From assembly GCA_000405605.1 (NCBI GenBank), contig ASPA01000044.1:1-17234 (forward strand): 17,234 nucleotides of DNA. Reading direction: 5' to 3'. This DNA is from Atribacteria bacterium SCGC AAA255-G05. GTDB taxonomy: Bacteria > Atribacterota > Phoenicimicrobiia > Phoenicimicrobiales > Phoenicimicrobiaceae. Each line of letters starts with the position of its first letter. Within the stretch, counting starts at the first letter, position 1. The position numbers were made by a program, and so were the translations under genes. The notes under the pieces were generated by a model. That model was not told the origin of the DNA, did no database searches, and worked only from the letters and a program-made list of their open reading frames with translations. Of the stretch, positions 6,224 through 14,124 are shown one piece after another.

Positions 6224-8125
6224 ATGCCTTTTGGCTATTCTGGAAACATCCTTCATATAGATTTAAGTTCAAGAAAACACTGGATAGAACATCCTCCCGA
6301 GAACTTTTACCGTACTTACATGGGAGGTAGAGCTTTAGCCTTATACTATATGTTAAAAGAAATGAAACCTAAAACCGACCCCCTATCTCCCGATAATCTT
6401 CTCATCTTCGCTCCCAGTGTAATCACCGGTACTCCTGCCCCGGCCATACCCCGTTACACTGTCTGTGCCAAATCTCCCTTAACCGGAGCTCAAGGAGAAG
6501 CCGAAGCCGGAGGTTGGTGGGGACCCGAGCTGAAAAAAGCCGGATTTGATGCCATTGTAATCAAAGGTGGCTCTCCCACCCCCGTATATCTTTACATTAA
6601 AGATGGTAAGGTAGAGATTAAAGATGCCACTCACCTCTGGGGTAAAGATACCGGAACTACTCAGATGACAATCAGAGAAGAGTTAGCCGATGATAAAATC
6701 AGAATTGCCCAGATCGGCCCGGCCGGAGAAAACCTGGTGCGCTTTGCTAATATTGTCAATGAATTAAAACACTTTAATGGCCGTAATGGTTTGGGAGCAG
6801 TGATGGGTTCCAAAAAACTAAAAGCCATAGCCGTAAGGGGAACAAAACCAATAAACCTCTTTGATAAAGAAAAAATAAGTCAAATAACCAAGGAGATTAC
6901 TAAAAGAGTTATGGATAACCCTCTAAGCCGAGGTTTTCGGGAATTAGGTACTCCAGGAACAGTCCGTCCTGCTTATGAAGCAGGATGCCTTCCCTCCTAC
7001 AACTGGACTACGGGCTATTTCAAGGAAGGAGAATCCTTAACTGCCGAGACCTATAATAAGACCATTCTAAAAAGGACCGAGGGTTGTTTTGCCTGTCCCA
7101 TCCGCTGTAAACGGGTAGTAGAGATCAATGAACCAGACCTTAAAGTTAACCACGCTTACGGAGGTCCGGAATATGAAACCATCGCCTCTTTGGGTTCTAT
7201 CTGTGGTATATCTGACCTGAAATATATAGCCAAAGCCAATGAACTTTGTAATAGATACACCATGGATACCATCTCTACCGGTATGGTCATCGCCTTTGCC
7301 ATGCAGTGTTACCAGGAAGGACTGCTCACCAAAGAAGACACCGGAGGGATAGAACTTACTTTTGGCAATAAAGAAGCAGTACTTGAGATAATAGAAAAGA
7401 TCGCCTACCGAGAAGGATTGGGAGACCTCTTATCTCAGGGTTCCTATCTTGCTGCCCAAAAAATAGGCAAAGGTTCAGAAAAGTTTACTCACCAGGTAAA
7501 AAGACAGGAAATTCCCATGCATGACCCCCGCCTTAAGACCGGAGTAGGTCTCCAATATGCCCTCTCTGACTACGGAGCAGACCATATGAAGGCCGCCCAT
7601 GACCCTTTCTTTAAAGATAAAGATTCGGTAGGGATAAAAGAGATGAAAGGACTGGGAATCTTAGAACCGGTTTCTCCTACTGATATGGGAGAGAAGAAGG
7701 TAGCCCTCTTTAAACTATGGGATATCTATTGGACCGTCTTTGATATCTTAGGGGTCTGTGACTTTGGTTATGTCCCCCGAAGTGTAGGAACTATGGAGGA
7801 ATTATTAGAAATTATTAAATCGACTACAGGCTGGAAAACTACCTGGTTTGAATTGATGAAATTAGGAGAGCGCTCCATCAATATGGCCCGCATCTTTAAC
7901 TACAGAGAAGGTTTTACTTCTAAAGATGATACCCTCCCCGAGGTGTTCTATCAGAACTTCAAGGGTGGACCCTTAGATGGTCAGGGGGCGATTAATAAAA
8001 AGGATTTTGAAAAAGCCATCAAACTACGCTATGAGTTAATGGGCTGGAATCAAGATACCGGAATTCCTGCTCCTGCCAAACTGATTGAATTAGGGCTTAA
8101 CTGGCTGATTAAGGAAGTAAAATAA
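6224..8125 (+). CDS. aor: Tungsten/molybdenum aldehyde:ferredoxin oxidoreductase
   Basis: The enzyme oxidises aldehydes to carboxylic acids, or the reverse, with ferredoxin as partner, using a bis-pterin tungsten or molybdenum centre and one [4Fe-4S] cluster in the cytoplasm. The 633 residues have family-typical length. The N-terminal cofactor domain starts GYSGNILHIDLSSRKHWIE and contains GPAGEN and RNGLGAVMGSKKLKAI. The cluster ligands are C288, C291 and C295 (EGCFACPIRC) with C512 (ILGVCDFG). GADHM near 451 and the conserved ARIFNYREGF near the end complete the signature. No pterin biosynthesis gene is adjacent. Base composition differs from its neighbours: many CCC, GCC, ACC and GGC codons against an AT-rich background, which suggests transfer or strong expression-driven codon choice. 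Confidence 0.95.
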   Translation: MPFGYSGNILHIDLSSRKHWIEHPPENFYRTYMGGRALALYYMLKEMKPKTDPLSPDNLLIFAPSVITGTPAPAIPRYTVCAKSPLTGAQGEAEAGGWWGPELKKAGFDAIVIKGGSPTPVYLYIKDGKVEIKDATHLWGKDTGTTQMTIREELADDKIRIAQIGPAGENLVRFANIVNELKHFNGRNGLGAVMGSKKLKAIAVRGTKPINLFDKEKISQITKEITKRVMDNPLSRGFRELGTPGTVRPAYEAGCLPSYNWTTGYFKEGESLTAETYNKTILKRTEGCFACPIRCKRVVEINEPDLKVNHAYGGPEYETIASLGSICGISDLKYIAKANELCNRYTMDTISTGMVIAFAMQCYQEGLLTKEDTGGIELTFGNKEAVLEIIEKIAYREGLGDLLSQGSYLAAQKIGKGSEKFTHQVKRQEIPMHDPRLKTGVGLQYALSDYGADHMKAAHDPFFKDKDSVGIKEMKGLGILEPVSPTDMGEKKVALFKLWDIYWTVFDILGVCDFGYVPRSVGTMEELLEIIKSTTGWKTTWFELMKLGERSINMARIFNYREGFTSKDDTLPEVFYQNFKGGPLDGQGAINKKDFEKAIKLRYELMGWNQDTGIPAPAKLIELGLNWLIKEVK

Positions 8126-8301
8126 AAAAAATAGAGTTAGAGGGTATTAGGAGATTAAATTATTTATCATATGACTTAATAAGAACAAAGAAAAAATTAA
8201 TGAAAACTCTATTAAAGAGTATAAGGAATTAAAGCTATGGTTACCTGTAATTAACTATTCAAAACACTAAAAGAAAAGATATATAAAATAAGGGAATCTG
8301 T

Positions 8302-8502
8302 ATGAAAATAAAGAAGAATTTATTATACTTTTTGTTGGCATTCATTTGTATGTTTTTAGTAATATGGTTACCTTTTTTAAAAGGTTCAGGATTATCTATA
8401 GAAGGGAGAAAAGCATTAGGTTTATTGATTTTTATTATTATTTTATGGGTAACTGATCCAATTCCTCTTCCGGAATACCACTTGCTTTCCCCAGTTCAAT
8501 AG
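8302..8502 (+). pseudogene. 5' fragment of a DASS/SLC13-type anion transporter
   Basis: The ORF opens MKIKKNLLYFLLAFICMFLV and continues WLPFLKGSGLSIEGRKALGL, then IIILWVTDPIPLP. This is the standard start of divalent anion:sodium symporters (dicarboxylate or sulfate uptake), with a first membrane helix at about residues 6-25 and a second from about 38. After roughly 57 codons the homology ends and the frame continues antisense through a different gene, ending at 8502. A full family member has over 400 residues, so this is a truncated remnant. AGGG lies 8 bases before the ATG. The junction at about 8462-8478 coincides with the end of the GNAT-like homology on the other strand. Confidence 0.65.
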
Positions 8503-8773
8503 TCTCCTGGTCATGAAACGAAGCCATAAAAAAACCAACTAATTTATCCTTAACAACAGCCCCTATGAATATTCCTTTTCCACTGAACACTTCGTCAATT
8601 TCATCTTCTGTAAAGGGTATATACAGGTTTTGATCAACCGTTGACGCTAAAAAATTGTTTTGCAGAGCAATTAAAGGATTTTTCCATCGTTTATCCAAAA
8701 CTTTAATCTTGCATAAATATGCTTTTCTGTCTTCAGCATTATTAATAGTAATGTTAGCCAATGTTTTCCGCAT
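8438..8773 (-). CDS. GNAT-like acetyltransferase, 3'-truncated
   Basis: The 111-residue ORF reads like the N-terminal half of a GNAT protein: LYIPFTEDEIDEVFSGKG, then GIFIGAVVKDKLVGFFMASF, the central beta strands that precede the acetyl-CoA loop. The acetyl-CoA motif (Q/RxxGxG/A) is missing because the gene runs into the anion-transporter fragment near 8478; the last residues are antisense to that fragment. It starts at ATG 8773 with GGGGTGA 6 bases upstream and overlaps the end of the sensor-MFS gene by 20 bases in another frame, so it was the last gene of the riboswitch operon. Without its cofactor motif it is probably inactive. The GNAT assignment is moderate and the substrate unknown. 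Confidence 0.5.
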   Translation of the reverse strand: MRKTLANITINNAEDRKAYLCKIKVLDKRWKNPLIALQNNFLASTVDQNLYIPFTEDEIDEVFSGKGIFIGAVVKDKLVGFFMASFHDQETIELGKASGIPEEELDQLPIK

Positions 8774-11168
8774 TTTTTATCACCCCGTTCTTTTTATTAA
8801 AATTGTAACTAATCAATGTAAAAAGGCTGGTTAAAGCTATTGAGATGAGTGCGACTCCAAAAATCCCTTTCATCGAACCCAATCCCATAGCGATTGCAAA
8901 TACCTGCGGTGCGAATGATTGTCCTATCTTTCTTAAAGTTGCCATAAATGCCAAGGCTTGACCGCTGCCTATTTTTTTCACACCTTTAAGATTTAAAAAA
9001 TATTCAGATTCAACTACCAATCCAAAACCATCAGCAACTCCCATCATGCTTACCGCTATAATTATTGCGAGTATATTTCCGAATAAGGCAAACACAATAT
9101 AAGCGCAAAAAGTTATAATTCTTGCAATAATCAACTTTACTCTATTACCAAATCTGGCTAGATATTTCAAAAACAAAGGCCCTATATAGGCAACACATAT
9201 TCCATTTATTAAATAAGCCCTTCCTACATTTGCCGTGCTAATGTTTGCTACAATGGCATAAGTGGGAACAAAAAAGTCCAAAAACAACACGCTTATAGCC
9301 ATAGGAACCGTAATTAATAATAAAAATTGCATCATTTCTTTATTTTTTACGAGAAACGGTACGATACTTCCCATATTTTTGTTATGTTCTATGCTGCCTG
9401 TCACCTTTTTAGCATTATCTTTGGGCGTCAAAAATATTACAATTAATATAGGAATAACCGCCAGTATTCCCGATAAGAAAAAAACCTTTTCATAGCCTAA
9501 TTTACCCATTATCATAGCACCCAGAACAGCTCCCATATTGACTCCGGAATATAATCCGCTGGTAGAAGCCGCCAGTGCCGCTTGTTTATGAGATGATTTT
9601 TTCAAAGATACTGCATAGGCTCGTATAGCAATAAAAGCAAGTGCATATCCAATACCATAAATACCTCTAGTTAAAACAAACAATACTGCATTCTGCACCA
9701 TTCCTGCGGAAACAGAGCTAAACAGTACACAACTCAATCCTGCTAACAGTACTTTTTTCCATCCCTGCCTATCAACCCACTTTCCTCCGATTACCGTAAA
9801 AAATATACCGGCAAAAAATACAATTGAAACAGGAAGTCCCAATATAAATTCATTGGATATTCCGCTTATTGGCCTGTACAGTTGATTCATAACCTTGGGT
9901 ATAAAACTAACCGATAAGAAACAGGAAGCCGCAGTAAGAAAAGCTAACATCCTTACAACAGCACCGTCATCTTCAATTTCTTCTTCCTCTTCATTCACTT
10001 TAACTTCATTTTGCTTAACCTGCATTTTCTTGTTTAAATACACCATTAGAAATAAAACAACTTCAATCATTAAGAAAAATGAAATTGCAAATATGGTTAT
10101 GATTTCCAAGATAATTTCCCTTAGACTATCATTGAAAAAATCTTTAGATATAACAGTTGTTAAAGAGCGAGTCTGTTGCTTGTTATCCTCGCCCATAGAG
10201 ACTTTTACCAAATATTTAGAATCTACGGAATTCAAATCATTGATTTGGTTTTCTGCATTCATTCGATAAAACCCGGTTTCTTCAATCCAAAAAGAATCAA
10301 TAATTGAAGCAATATTTAAAGTATCTTCCATATAATTATCCAGTCCGTAAAGCTGATCATATGAAACACCTTGCCGGACAATTGCTTCAATATCCTCCTG
10401 TACCACTTTTGATATTTCCGTGGCTGTATCTTTTGAAATGCTTGTAAAAGCATTCTTTAGAGTTAGATAATTACAAACACCATATGTAATTTGCGAAATA
10501 CCCATCAGAATAACTAAAAACATAATAATCGAACTTTTTTTAAGCTCAATTTTTTTATTAAACGGCCTGAGCAATAAAACGTATATTATTAAGATTATTA
10601 AAACGAAAATAATAGTTATCTTCAAATAATTAATCAATTTTTGAAAATAAGGCTCGATATTTTTACTTATATACGCAGAAGGCAATATAATTTCAAAGCT
10701 GCCAATCCAAAGGTTGTTTTTATCTTTTATGGGAATGAAAATATGATACTGGTCATTGAGTTCAGCCTTCGCAAAGGAACCGGACTCTCTACCACTAAAG
10801 TTATTAGCCTCTGTTAAACGTTGATCCAGCTGGGATTCATCTTTATAATAGGCGTATTTAATCTTTTGATCAGGCAATATAATTCTAGCATTCTCTACAA
10901 TTTCTTGTTGCTCCACCCAATCAATTAATAGTTCATTCATGCCAAAATAACTTTCTATTTGTTTTCCGTATCGAATGGAATACTCTATTTTATCGGTTAC
11001 TTTTTGCCCTTTTAGAATAATTGATGAAAATTTACTCTCCGAATACTTCTGTTCGAATGTATTAATATTCATCCATCCTGTCAAGGCCAACACCGCAAAG
11101 ATTAATATAATTGAAGTCCAGAGCAAATGTATTTTTATTTTTTCCTTCAAGCGCTCATCCCCACTCAC
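8754..11168 (-). CDS. Sensor-fused MFS transporter (two extracytoplasmic sensor segments + 12-TM MFS)
   Basis: The 804-residue membrane protein has an unusual layout. Helix 1 (about 15-33) and helix 2 (183-200) enclose a roughly 150-residue extracytoplasmic domain resembling CHASE/dCache-type sensors. Helix 3 (213-232) and helix 4 (352-378) enclose a second domain of about 120 residues. An acidic linker (EEEEEIEDDG, about 394-402) leads into a major facilitator domain from about 405, with motif A as GGKWVDRQGWKKV. No kinase, cyclase or HAMP output domain is visible, so sensing may directly gate transport. Translation begins at GTG, overlapping the TAG of the substrate-binding protein by one base (TAGTG), indicating coupling. 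The solute is unknown. The upstream gene supplies a binding protein of the ABC type, although no ABC permease or ATPase is present. Confidence 0.85.
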   Translation of the reverse strand: MSGDERLKEKIKIHLLWTSIILIFAVLALTGWMNINTFEQKYSESKFSSIILKGQKVTDKIEYSIRYGKQIESYFGMNELLIDWVEQQEIVENARIILPDQKIKYAYYKDESQLDQRLTEANNFSGRESGSFAKAELNDQYHIFIPIKDKNNLWIGSFEIILPSAYISKNIEPYFQKLINYLKITIIFVLIILIIYVLLLRPFNKKIELKKSSIIMFLVILMGISQITYGVCNYLTLKNAFTSISKDTATEISKVVQEDIEAIVRQGVSYDQLYGLDNYMEDTLNIASIIDSFWIEETGFYRMNAENQINDLNSVDSKYLVKVSMGEDNKQQTRSLTTVISKDFFNDSLREIILEIITIFAISFFLMIEVVLFLMVYLNKKMQVKQNEVKVNEEEEEIEDDGAVVRMLAFLTAASCFLSVSFIPKVMNQLYRPISGISNEFILGLPVSIVFFAGIFFTVIGGKWVDRQGWKKVLLAGLSCVLFSSVSAGMVQNAVLFVLTRGIYGIGYALAFIAIRAYAVSLKKSSHKQAALAASTSGLYSGVNMGAVLGAMIMGKLGYEKVFFLSGILAVIPILIVIFLTPKDNAKKVTGSIEHNKNMGSIVPFLVKNKEMMQFLLLITVPMAISVLFLDFFVPTYAIVANISTANVGRAYLINGICVAYIGPLFLKYLARFGNRVKLIIARIITFCAYIVFALFGNILAIIIAVSMMGVADGFGLVVESEYFLNLKGVKKIGSGQALAFMATLRKIGQSFAPQVFAIAMGLGSMKGIFGVALISIALTSLFTLISYNFNKKNGVIKNAENIG

Positions 11169-12325
11169 TATTCTATGTCTGTTATAATTTGATCCGCTGC
11201 TAATAGTACATTAAACGGAATCTCATAACCTATTTTCTCAGCAACTGCCATATTAATTGTTATACAGGGTGTCTCCGCAAAATCCTGTTTTAAATTTCTT
11301 GGCTTCTCGCCTTTTAATACTCTAATAACTCTATCAGCACCATATTTGCCTATTTCATTAAAATTAAAACGAAATACCGTAAGCATGGCACCATGTTCTA
11401 CTTCCGCAGTTCCCGCCATTGCAAAAACCGGAATTTTTTCACGATAAAAAGGCTCTAGATATTCAGATGTTCTTGATGTTTCTCTACATCCCGGTGTTAA
11501 ATAAAAAGCATCCACTTCTTTTGAAATTTTTTCATACGCTTCCATTAATTCCTGATCATATCTATCCATATCATCTGTAGATTGGGCATCATTTACGTGA
11601 TATTCTACAACTTCAATACCATGTTCATTTACATAGCCATGCACATCACCAACAGCAGATAATATATAACCTAATTCTGAATCCTCATAAACAAGGCCAA
11701 TAGTTTCAAATAGGCAAATATCATGAAAAACATTTAATTGTCTTATAAAAACCTTTGTATCCATATGCGCCCATAAATTATCTTTTCCGGAATCCTCTAC
11801 TGACTCAATAATCTTAGATCTAAGCGCATTACTGGTAGAAAAAATCATGAAAGGGGTATTATCTACACCTTGAGCAACATATTTTCCCGCTACAGTTCCC
11901 ATTATCAATGCTAAATCAATTTCTTTTTTATTATTTAGTCTTTCCATCATCTTTTCTTTTTCTTCTGTGGTCATATCAATCATCGAATAAAAGGCACCCT
12001 CAACAAATTCAATATATTCTCCCATATCTCTTGAAGTTAACCACTCCCACATTACTTTTGCATCTTCCTGCCCGTATTGATACGGAATCTCTTCTATAGA
12101 ATTAATCCATCCCATTTCGTACAATCCTCTAACAATACCGTAAAAAGTTCCTGCGAAATTCATATAAGGGTCATTTTCACAATAAGCTATCCTCCATTTG
12201 CCTTGGTCAGATTGGATTGGTTTTAAATCTTCATCTATAGCAAAAGCTGTTGCACTATGTTGCGAGATTAAAAAAATCCCCAATAGTATAACAAAAACCA
12301 CTCTTACTATTCGTCGATTTTTCAT
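11168..12325 (-). CDS. Secreted ABC-type substrate-binding protein (TrpX/ABC_sub_bind-like)
   Basis: The 385-residue protein has a clear signal peptide: KNRR, a hydrophobic core VVFVILLGIFLI, and a likely cut after SATAFA near residue 27. There is no lipobox cysteine. The mature part begins WRIAYCENDPYMNFAGTFYG and has the two-lobed periplasmic-binding layout of the ABC_sub_bind (TrpX-like) family, including DLALIMGTVAGKYVAQGVDN, the hinge TIGLVYEDSELGY, IPVFAMAGTAEVEHGAMLTV and GADRVIRVLKGEKP. I chose the ATG at 12323-12325, with AGGGTGA 5 bases upstream, over a TTG 14 codons earlier without a site. Its stop overlaps the GTG of the sensor-MFS gene, so the two are made together, and a c-di-GMP riboswitch lies upstream. 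The ligand is unknown. Confidence 0.85.
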   Translation of the reverse strand: MKNRRIVRVVFVILLGIFLISQHSATAFAIDEDLKPIQSDQGKWRIAYCENDPYMNFAGTFYGIVRGLYEMGWINSIEEIPYQYGQEDAKVMWEWLTSRDMGEYIEFVEGAFYSMIDMTTEEKEKMMERLNNKKEIDLALIMGTVAGKYVAQGVDNTPFMIFSTSNALRSKIIESVEDSGKDNLWAHMDTKVFIRQLNVFHDICLFETIGLVYEDSELGYILSAVGDVHGYVNEHGIEVVEYHVNDAQSTDDMDRYDQELMEAYEKISKEVDAFYLTPGCRETSRTSEYLEPFYREKIPVFAMAGTAEVEHGAMLTVFRFNFNEIGKYGADRVIRVLKGEKPRNLKQDFAETPCITINMAVAEKIGYEIPFNVLLAADQIITDIE

Positions 12326-12485
12326 GCTATTCACCCTTTTATTATTTTCTATTACTGTTTTTCGCAAGTAGAAATTCTCAACTTTATATAGTAAGCTAAC
12401 AGTTGTAAAACCCCATAAAAATCCTTTTGAAATTTTATTGCTTTTAAATTTTATCTCATTGCTTCTACTTTACAAATAAAAAAAA

Positions 12486-12570
12486 GCCGGCAGTCTGGCG
12501 GTCGTAACATCAAATGAGATGCTTTAGACCCATAACTTTGCGTCCTGTCCTTTCGGGCAGTTTGCCCTTA
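12486..12570 (-). promoter_or_regulatory. Cyclic-di-GMP-I (GEMM-I) riboswitch
   Basis: Read on the minus strand, the segment carries the class I c-di-GMP aptamer landmarks in order: GGGCAAAC, stem CTGCCC with a GAAA tetraloop closed by GGACAG, the invariant GACGCAAAG, then TTATGGGTCTAAAGC, an apical stem (GCATC/GATGT), and the closing GCCAGACTGCC. The GGG of GGGCAAAC keeps G at the ligand-contact position. This favours c-di-GMP over cGAMP, though specificity is inferred. Eight U residues (12478-12485) follow directly, so it may act by transcription termination. A 7-bp hairpin CTTATCA/TGATAAG lies just 5'. The first gene downstream in this orientation is the substrate-binding protein, whose start codon is about 160 bases away. 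Confidence 0.88.
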
Positions 12571-12735
12571 TCATGCTTTGATAAGATTATTATTCTTTTT
12601 TTATATGCTTATATAACTATATATTCCCCAAAATAGATAGTTTTAGACATAAATTTTAATTATAGACCCTCTTCTCCTCTCTTCTCTTTTTCTGTCATCA
12701 TCGACTCCTTTAAGAAAACGGGATGTGTCCCTACT

Positions 12736-12993
12736 TTATTGTAGTTTATAATACCGATAGGATATTGTTAAACAAAGAACCGTCCCCTTGTTTGGTCTCC
12801 CTTGTTTGGTCCGATAATTTAAATATACTTTGTTTAAAAGCGTTCCACCTTTAAACACGATATCAGTACTTAGATCTTCATTGATTCTATTAAGAATTCT
12901 GGTTAAATGAAAATCTTTTTCTATTACAGAAGCAACAAATCCCTGCTCATCCGAGAGGTAATAAATAACGTCCTTCAGTATTTTTTTATCCAT
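12736..12993 (-). pseudogene. abiEii: AbiEii nucleotidyltransferase toxin, 3'-truncated (module 1)
   Basis: The ORF opens like AbiEii toxins: MDKKILKDVIYYLSDEQGF, IEKDFHLTRIL and then FKGGTLLNKVYLNY, the GG...K nucleotidyltransferase motif. Homology ends at about 12815, immediately before the expected RxSxDxD catalytic aspartates, where REP-like sequence (AACCGTCCCC) begins. The remaining codons are translated repeat. AbiEii proteins are normally about 290 residues, so most of the catalytic domain is gone and the toxin is dead. Its ATG overlaps the abiEi stop by 8 bases, the usual coupled arrangement of AbiE operons. Confidence 0.8.
12770..12793 (+). repeat. REP-like palindromic repeat at the abiEii breakpoint
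   Basis: The 24-bp sequence AAACAAAG-AACCGTCC-CCTTGTTT is an imperfect palindrome. It matches the reverse complement of 16993-17016 at 22 of 24 positions, the copy abutting a REP-associated transposase gene. Next to it, CCCTTGTTTGGTC occurs twice (12785-12797 and 12799-12811), separated by one base. Confidence 0.7.
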
Positions 12994-13771
12994 TCAAGAT
13001 AACCTTCCAATCTTTATTTACAATACCTTTCCTTGATTTAATAAAAGGGTTAAACGAAGTATACGAATTTTCACTGTCTATAGATGATTTCAATCGGCTC
13101 AGTTCCTCTAAAGGAACACCCGCACGCTCAAGCATAAACCCAGCGCGTTTGCGGACGGCAATAACCGGAAACTTAATCAAATAGCGCACAAACTTCTTCA
13201 CATCGATATTTTTGACTTGTTCATTGATTACCTCTTGTACATTTCCCCACGAACCAATGGGATTGGAAATAAAATCAACAAGTGAGCGTTCTTTATCACT
13301 AATTGATACATACTCCTCATCGATCTTTATTTTTTTTATTCCGTATATTTTCTTAGAAGATATCTTCATAGCCCGAAAGCTTATTTTTCCAATTTTGCGC
13401 ATCCGGTTTTTTTCTGTATTTAAAACAGTAACTTTCTGAGGAATCTGTTCTGTAAACCCCCAATAGTTATACATTGAGCTATAACCGATATAATAAGGAA
13501 TCTCGCCCATCCATAAAGATGCAACAACAAATTCGTGGGGCATCCAACTTTGATTTGGTGCTTTTAATGGTACAACAAGATATCTCCCTCTTTTTAATTG
13601 GATAAGACGGTTCCTTTTGGCAAGATTATCAAGCAACCTGGCGGCCTTTAAGTAATCGCCCAACACCTTTACCGCGTACTCGGTCGTAATAACTTTCTGC
13701 TTCTCAAACTCTGACCGAGAGAGCAAATATACGGCATCTTTTGATAGCTCGGAATACTTATTTCTTTTCAT
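12986..13771 (-). CDS. abiEi: AbiEi-type antitoxin / transcriptional autoregulator (module 1)
   Basis: This is the antitoxin of a type IV AbiE module. Family knowledge: the N-terminal winged helix represses the operon and the C-terminal domain counters the toxin without direct binding. Visible features are the winged-helix segment EFEKQKVITTEYAVKVLGDY, YLKAARLLDNLAKRNRLIQL and KRGRYLVVPL, then the conserved PHEFVVASLW, IGYSSMYNYWGFTEQIPQKV and YVSISDKERSLVDFI. I take the ATG at 13769-13771 (261 residues), preceded by AAGGAATAATAGGA, because the longer frame to 13879 crosses the promoter. The protein looks complete. Its partner toxin, overlapping by 8 bases, is truncated, so this is an orphan antitoxin that might still act as a repressor. 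Confidence 0.85.
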   Translation of the reverse strand: MKRNKYSELSKDAVYLLSRSEFEKQKVITTEYAVKVLGDYLKAARLLDNLAKRNRLIQLKRGRYLVVPLKAPNQSWMPHEFVVASLWMGEIPYYIGYSSMYNYWGFTEQIPQKVTVLNTEKNRMRKIGKISFRAMKISSKKIYGIKKIKIDEEYVSISDKERSLVDFISNPIGSWGNVQEVINEQVKNIDVKKFVRYLIKFPVIAVRKRAGFMLERAGVPLEELSRLKSSIDSENSYTSFNPFIKSRKGIVNKDWKVILNG

Positions 13772-13823
13772 TGTCCTATTATTCCTTATTTCTTTTTCAA
13801 AACGAATTAATGAATATACCGAC

Positions 13824-13852
13824 AATATACTACAATACCCCTGCTCTGTCAA
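13824..13852 (-). promoter_or_regulatory. Promoter of abiE module 1
   Basis: On the minus strand a consensus TTGACA (-35, 13847-13852) is followed by 17 bases and TATATT (-10, 13824-13829), about 50 bases upstream of the abiEi ATG. AbiEi proteins repress such promoters; I do not see a clear operator. Confidence 0.8.
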
Positions 13853-13856
13853 ATAG

Positions 13857-14000
13857 GCACACCGCAAAAACCTCTCCATCTGAAACCTGTTCTATCTTCC
13901 GGTTAAATAAATCAGCATACTTATCAGGATGGAAAGTATGAATGGGGACTATTTCCCCCGGCTTTAATTTTTTTACCACTTTTTTTAAGGTAGCAATCTC
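13857..14000 (-). pseudogene. C-terminal relic of an MBL-fold metallo-hydrolase (copy 1)
   Basis: Minus-strand residues IATLKKVVKKLKPGEIVPIH, TFHPDKYADLFNRK and QVSDGEVFAV match the C-terminal end of RNase J-like metallo-beta-lactamase-fold hydrolases (the IPIHTFHP motif). The stop codon is lost: a second relic ends ...GEVFVV-stop, whereas here the frame runs on through the abiE promoter to 13830. The open frame begins at ATG 14039, but its first residues (SRKINSRDYYNSE) do not look like the family, where HTSGHA would be expected. The catalytic metal sites are absent, so it is a relic. Confidence 0.65.
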
Positions 14001-14034
14001 GGAATTGTAATAATCCCTTGAATTTATTTTTCTT

Positions 14035-14090
14035 GACATAAGTTACCAGACATATTATTATATATATAGATTTGTCTGGTAACTTATGTC
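14035..14090. repeat. 18-bp perfect inverted repeat, probable operator
   Basis: GACATAAGTTACCAGACA (14035-14052) and its exact reverse complement (14073-14090) flank a 20-base AT loop. The core half-site TTACCAGAC recurs as a second inverted pair at 14125-14133 and 14156-14164, with the same 31-bp centre spacing. Confidence 0.8.
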
Positions 14091-14124
14091 TACTTTAATA
14101 TATCATGTTTATATGTATTCTTTT

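Noticed and set aside
9262..10269. Plus-strand open frames inside the MFS gene region
   Set aside because: They are antisense shadows of the 804-residue membrane protein, without ribosome binding sites or family features.
12326..12367. TTG start adding 14 residues to the substrate-binding protein
   Set aside because: It has no Shine-Dalgarno and would put polar residues ahead of a signal peptide; the ATG at 12325 has AGGGTGA at good spacing.
12720..12731. GGGATGTGTCCC as a separate REP element
   Set aside because: Only a 4-bp stem around a 4-base loop; too short to support on its own, although it lies near the REP-like repeat at 12770.
13772..13879. N-terminal extension of the first AbiEi to 297 residues
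   Set aside because: It would place the start upstream of the TTGACA/TATATT promoter, and the extension has no family resemblance; the ATG at 13771 has a better ribosome binding site.
14035..14090. Intrinsic terminator at the 18-bp inverted repeat
   Set aside because: The stem is AT-rich with a 20-base loop and no T-run; the shared half-sites with the second pair favour an operator.
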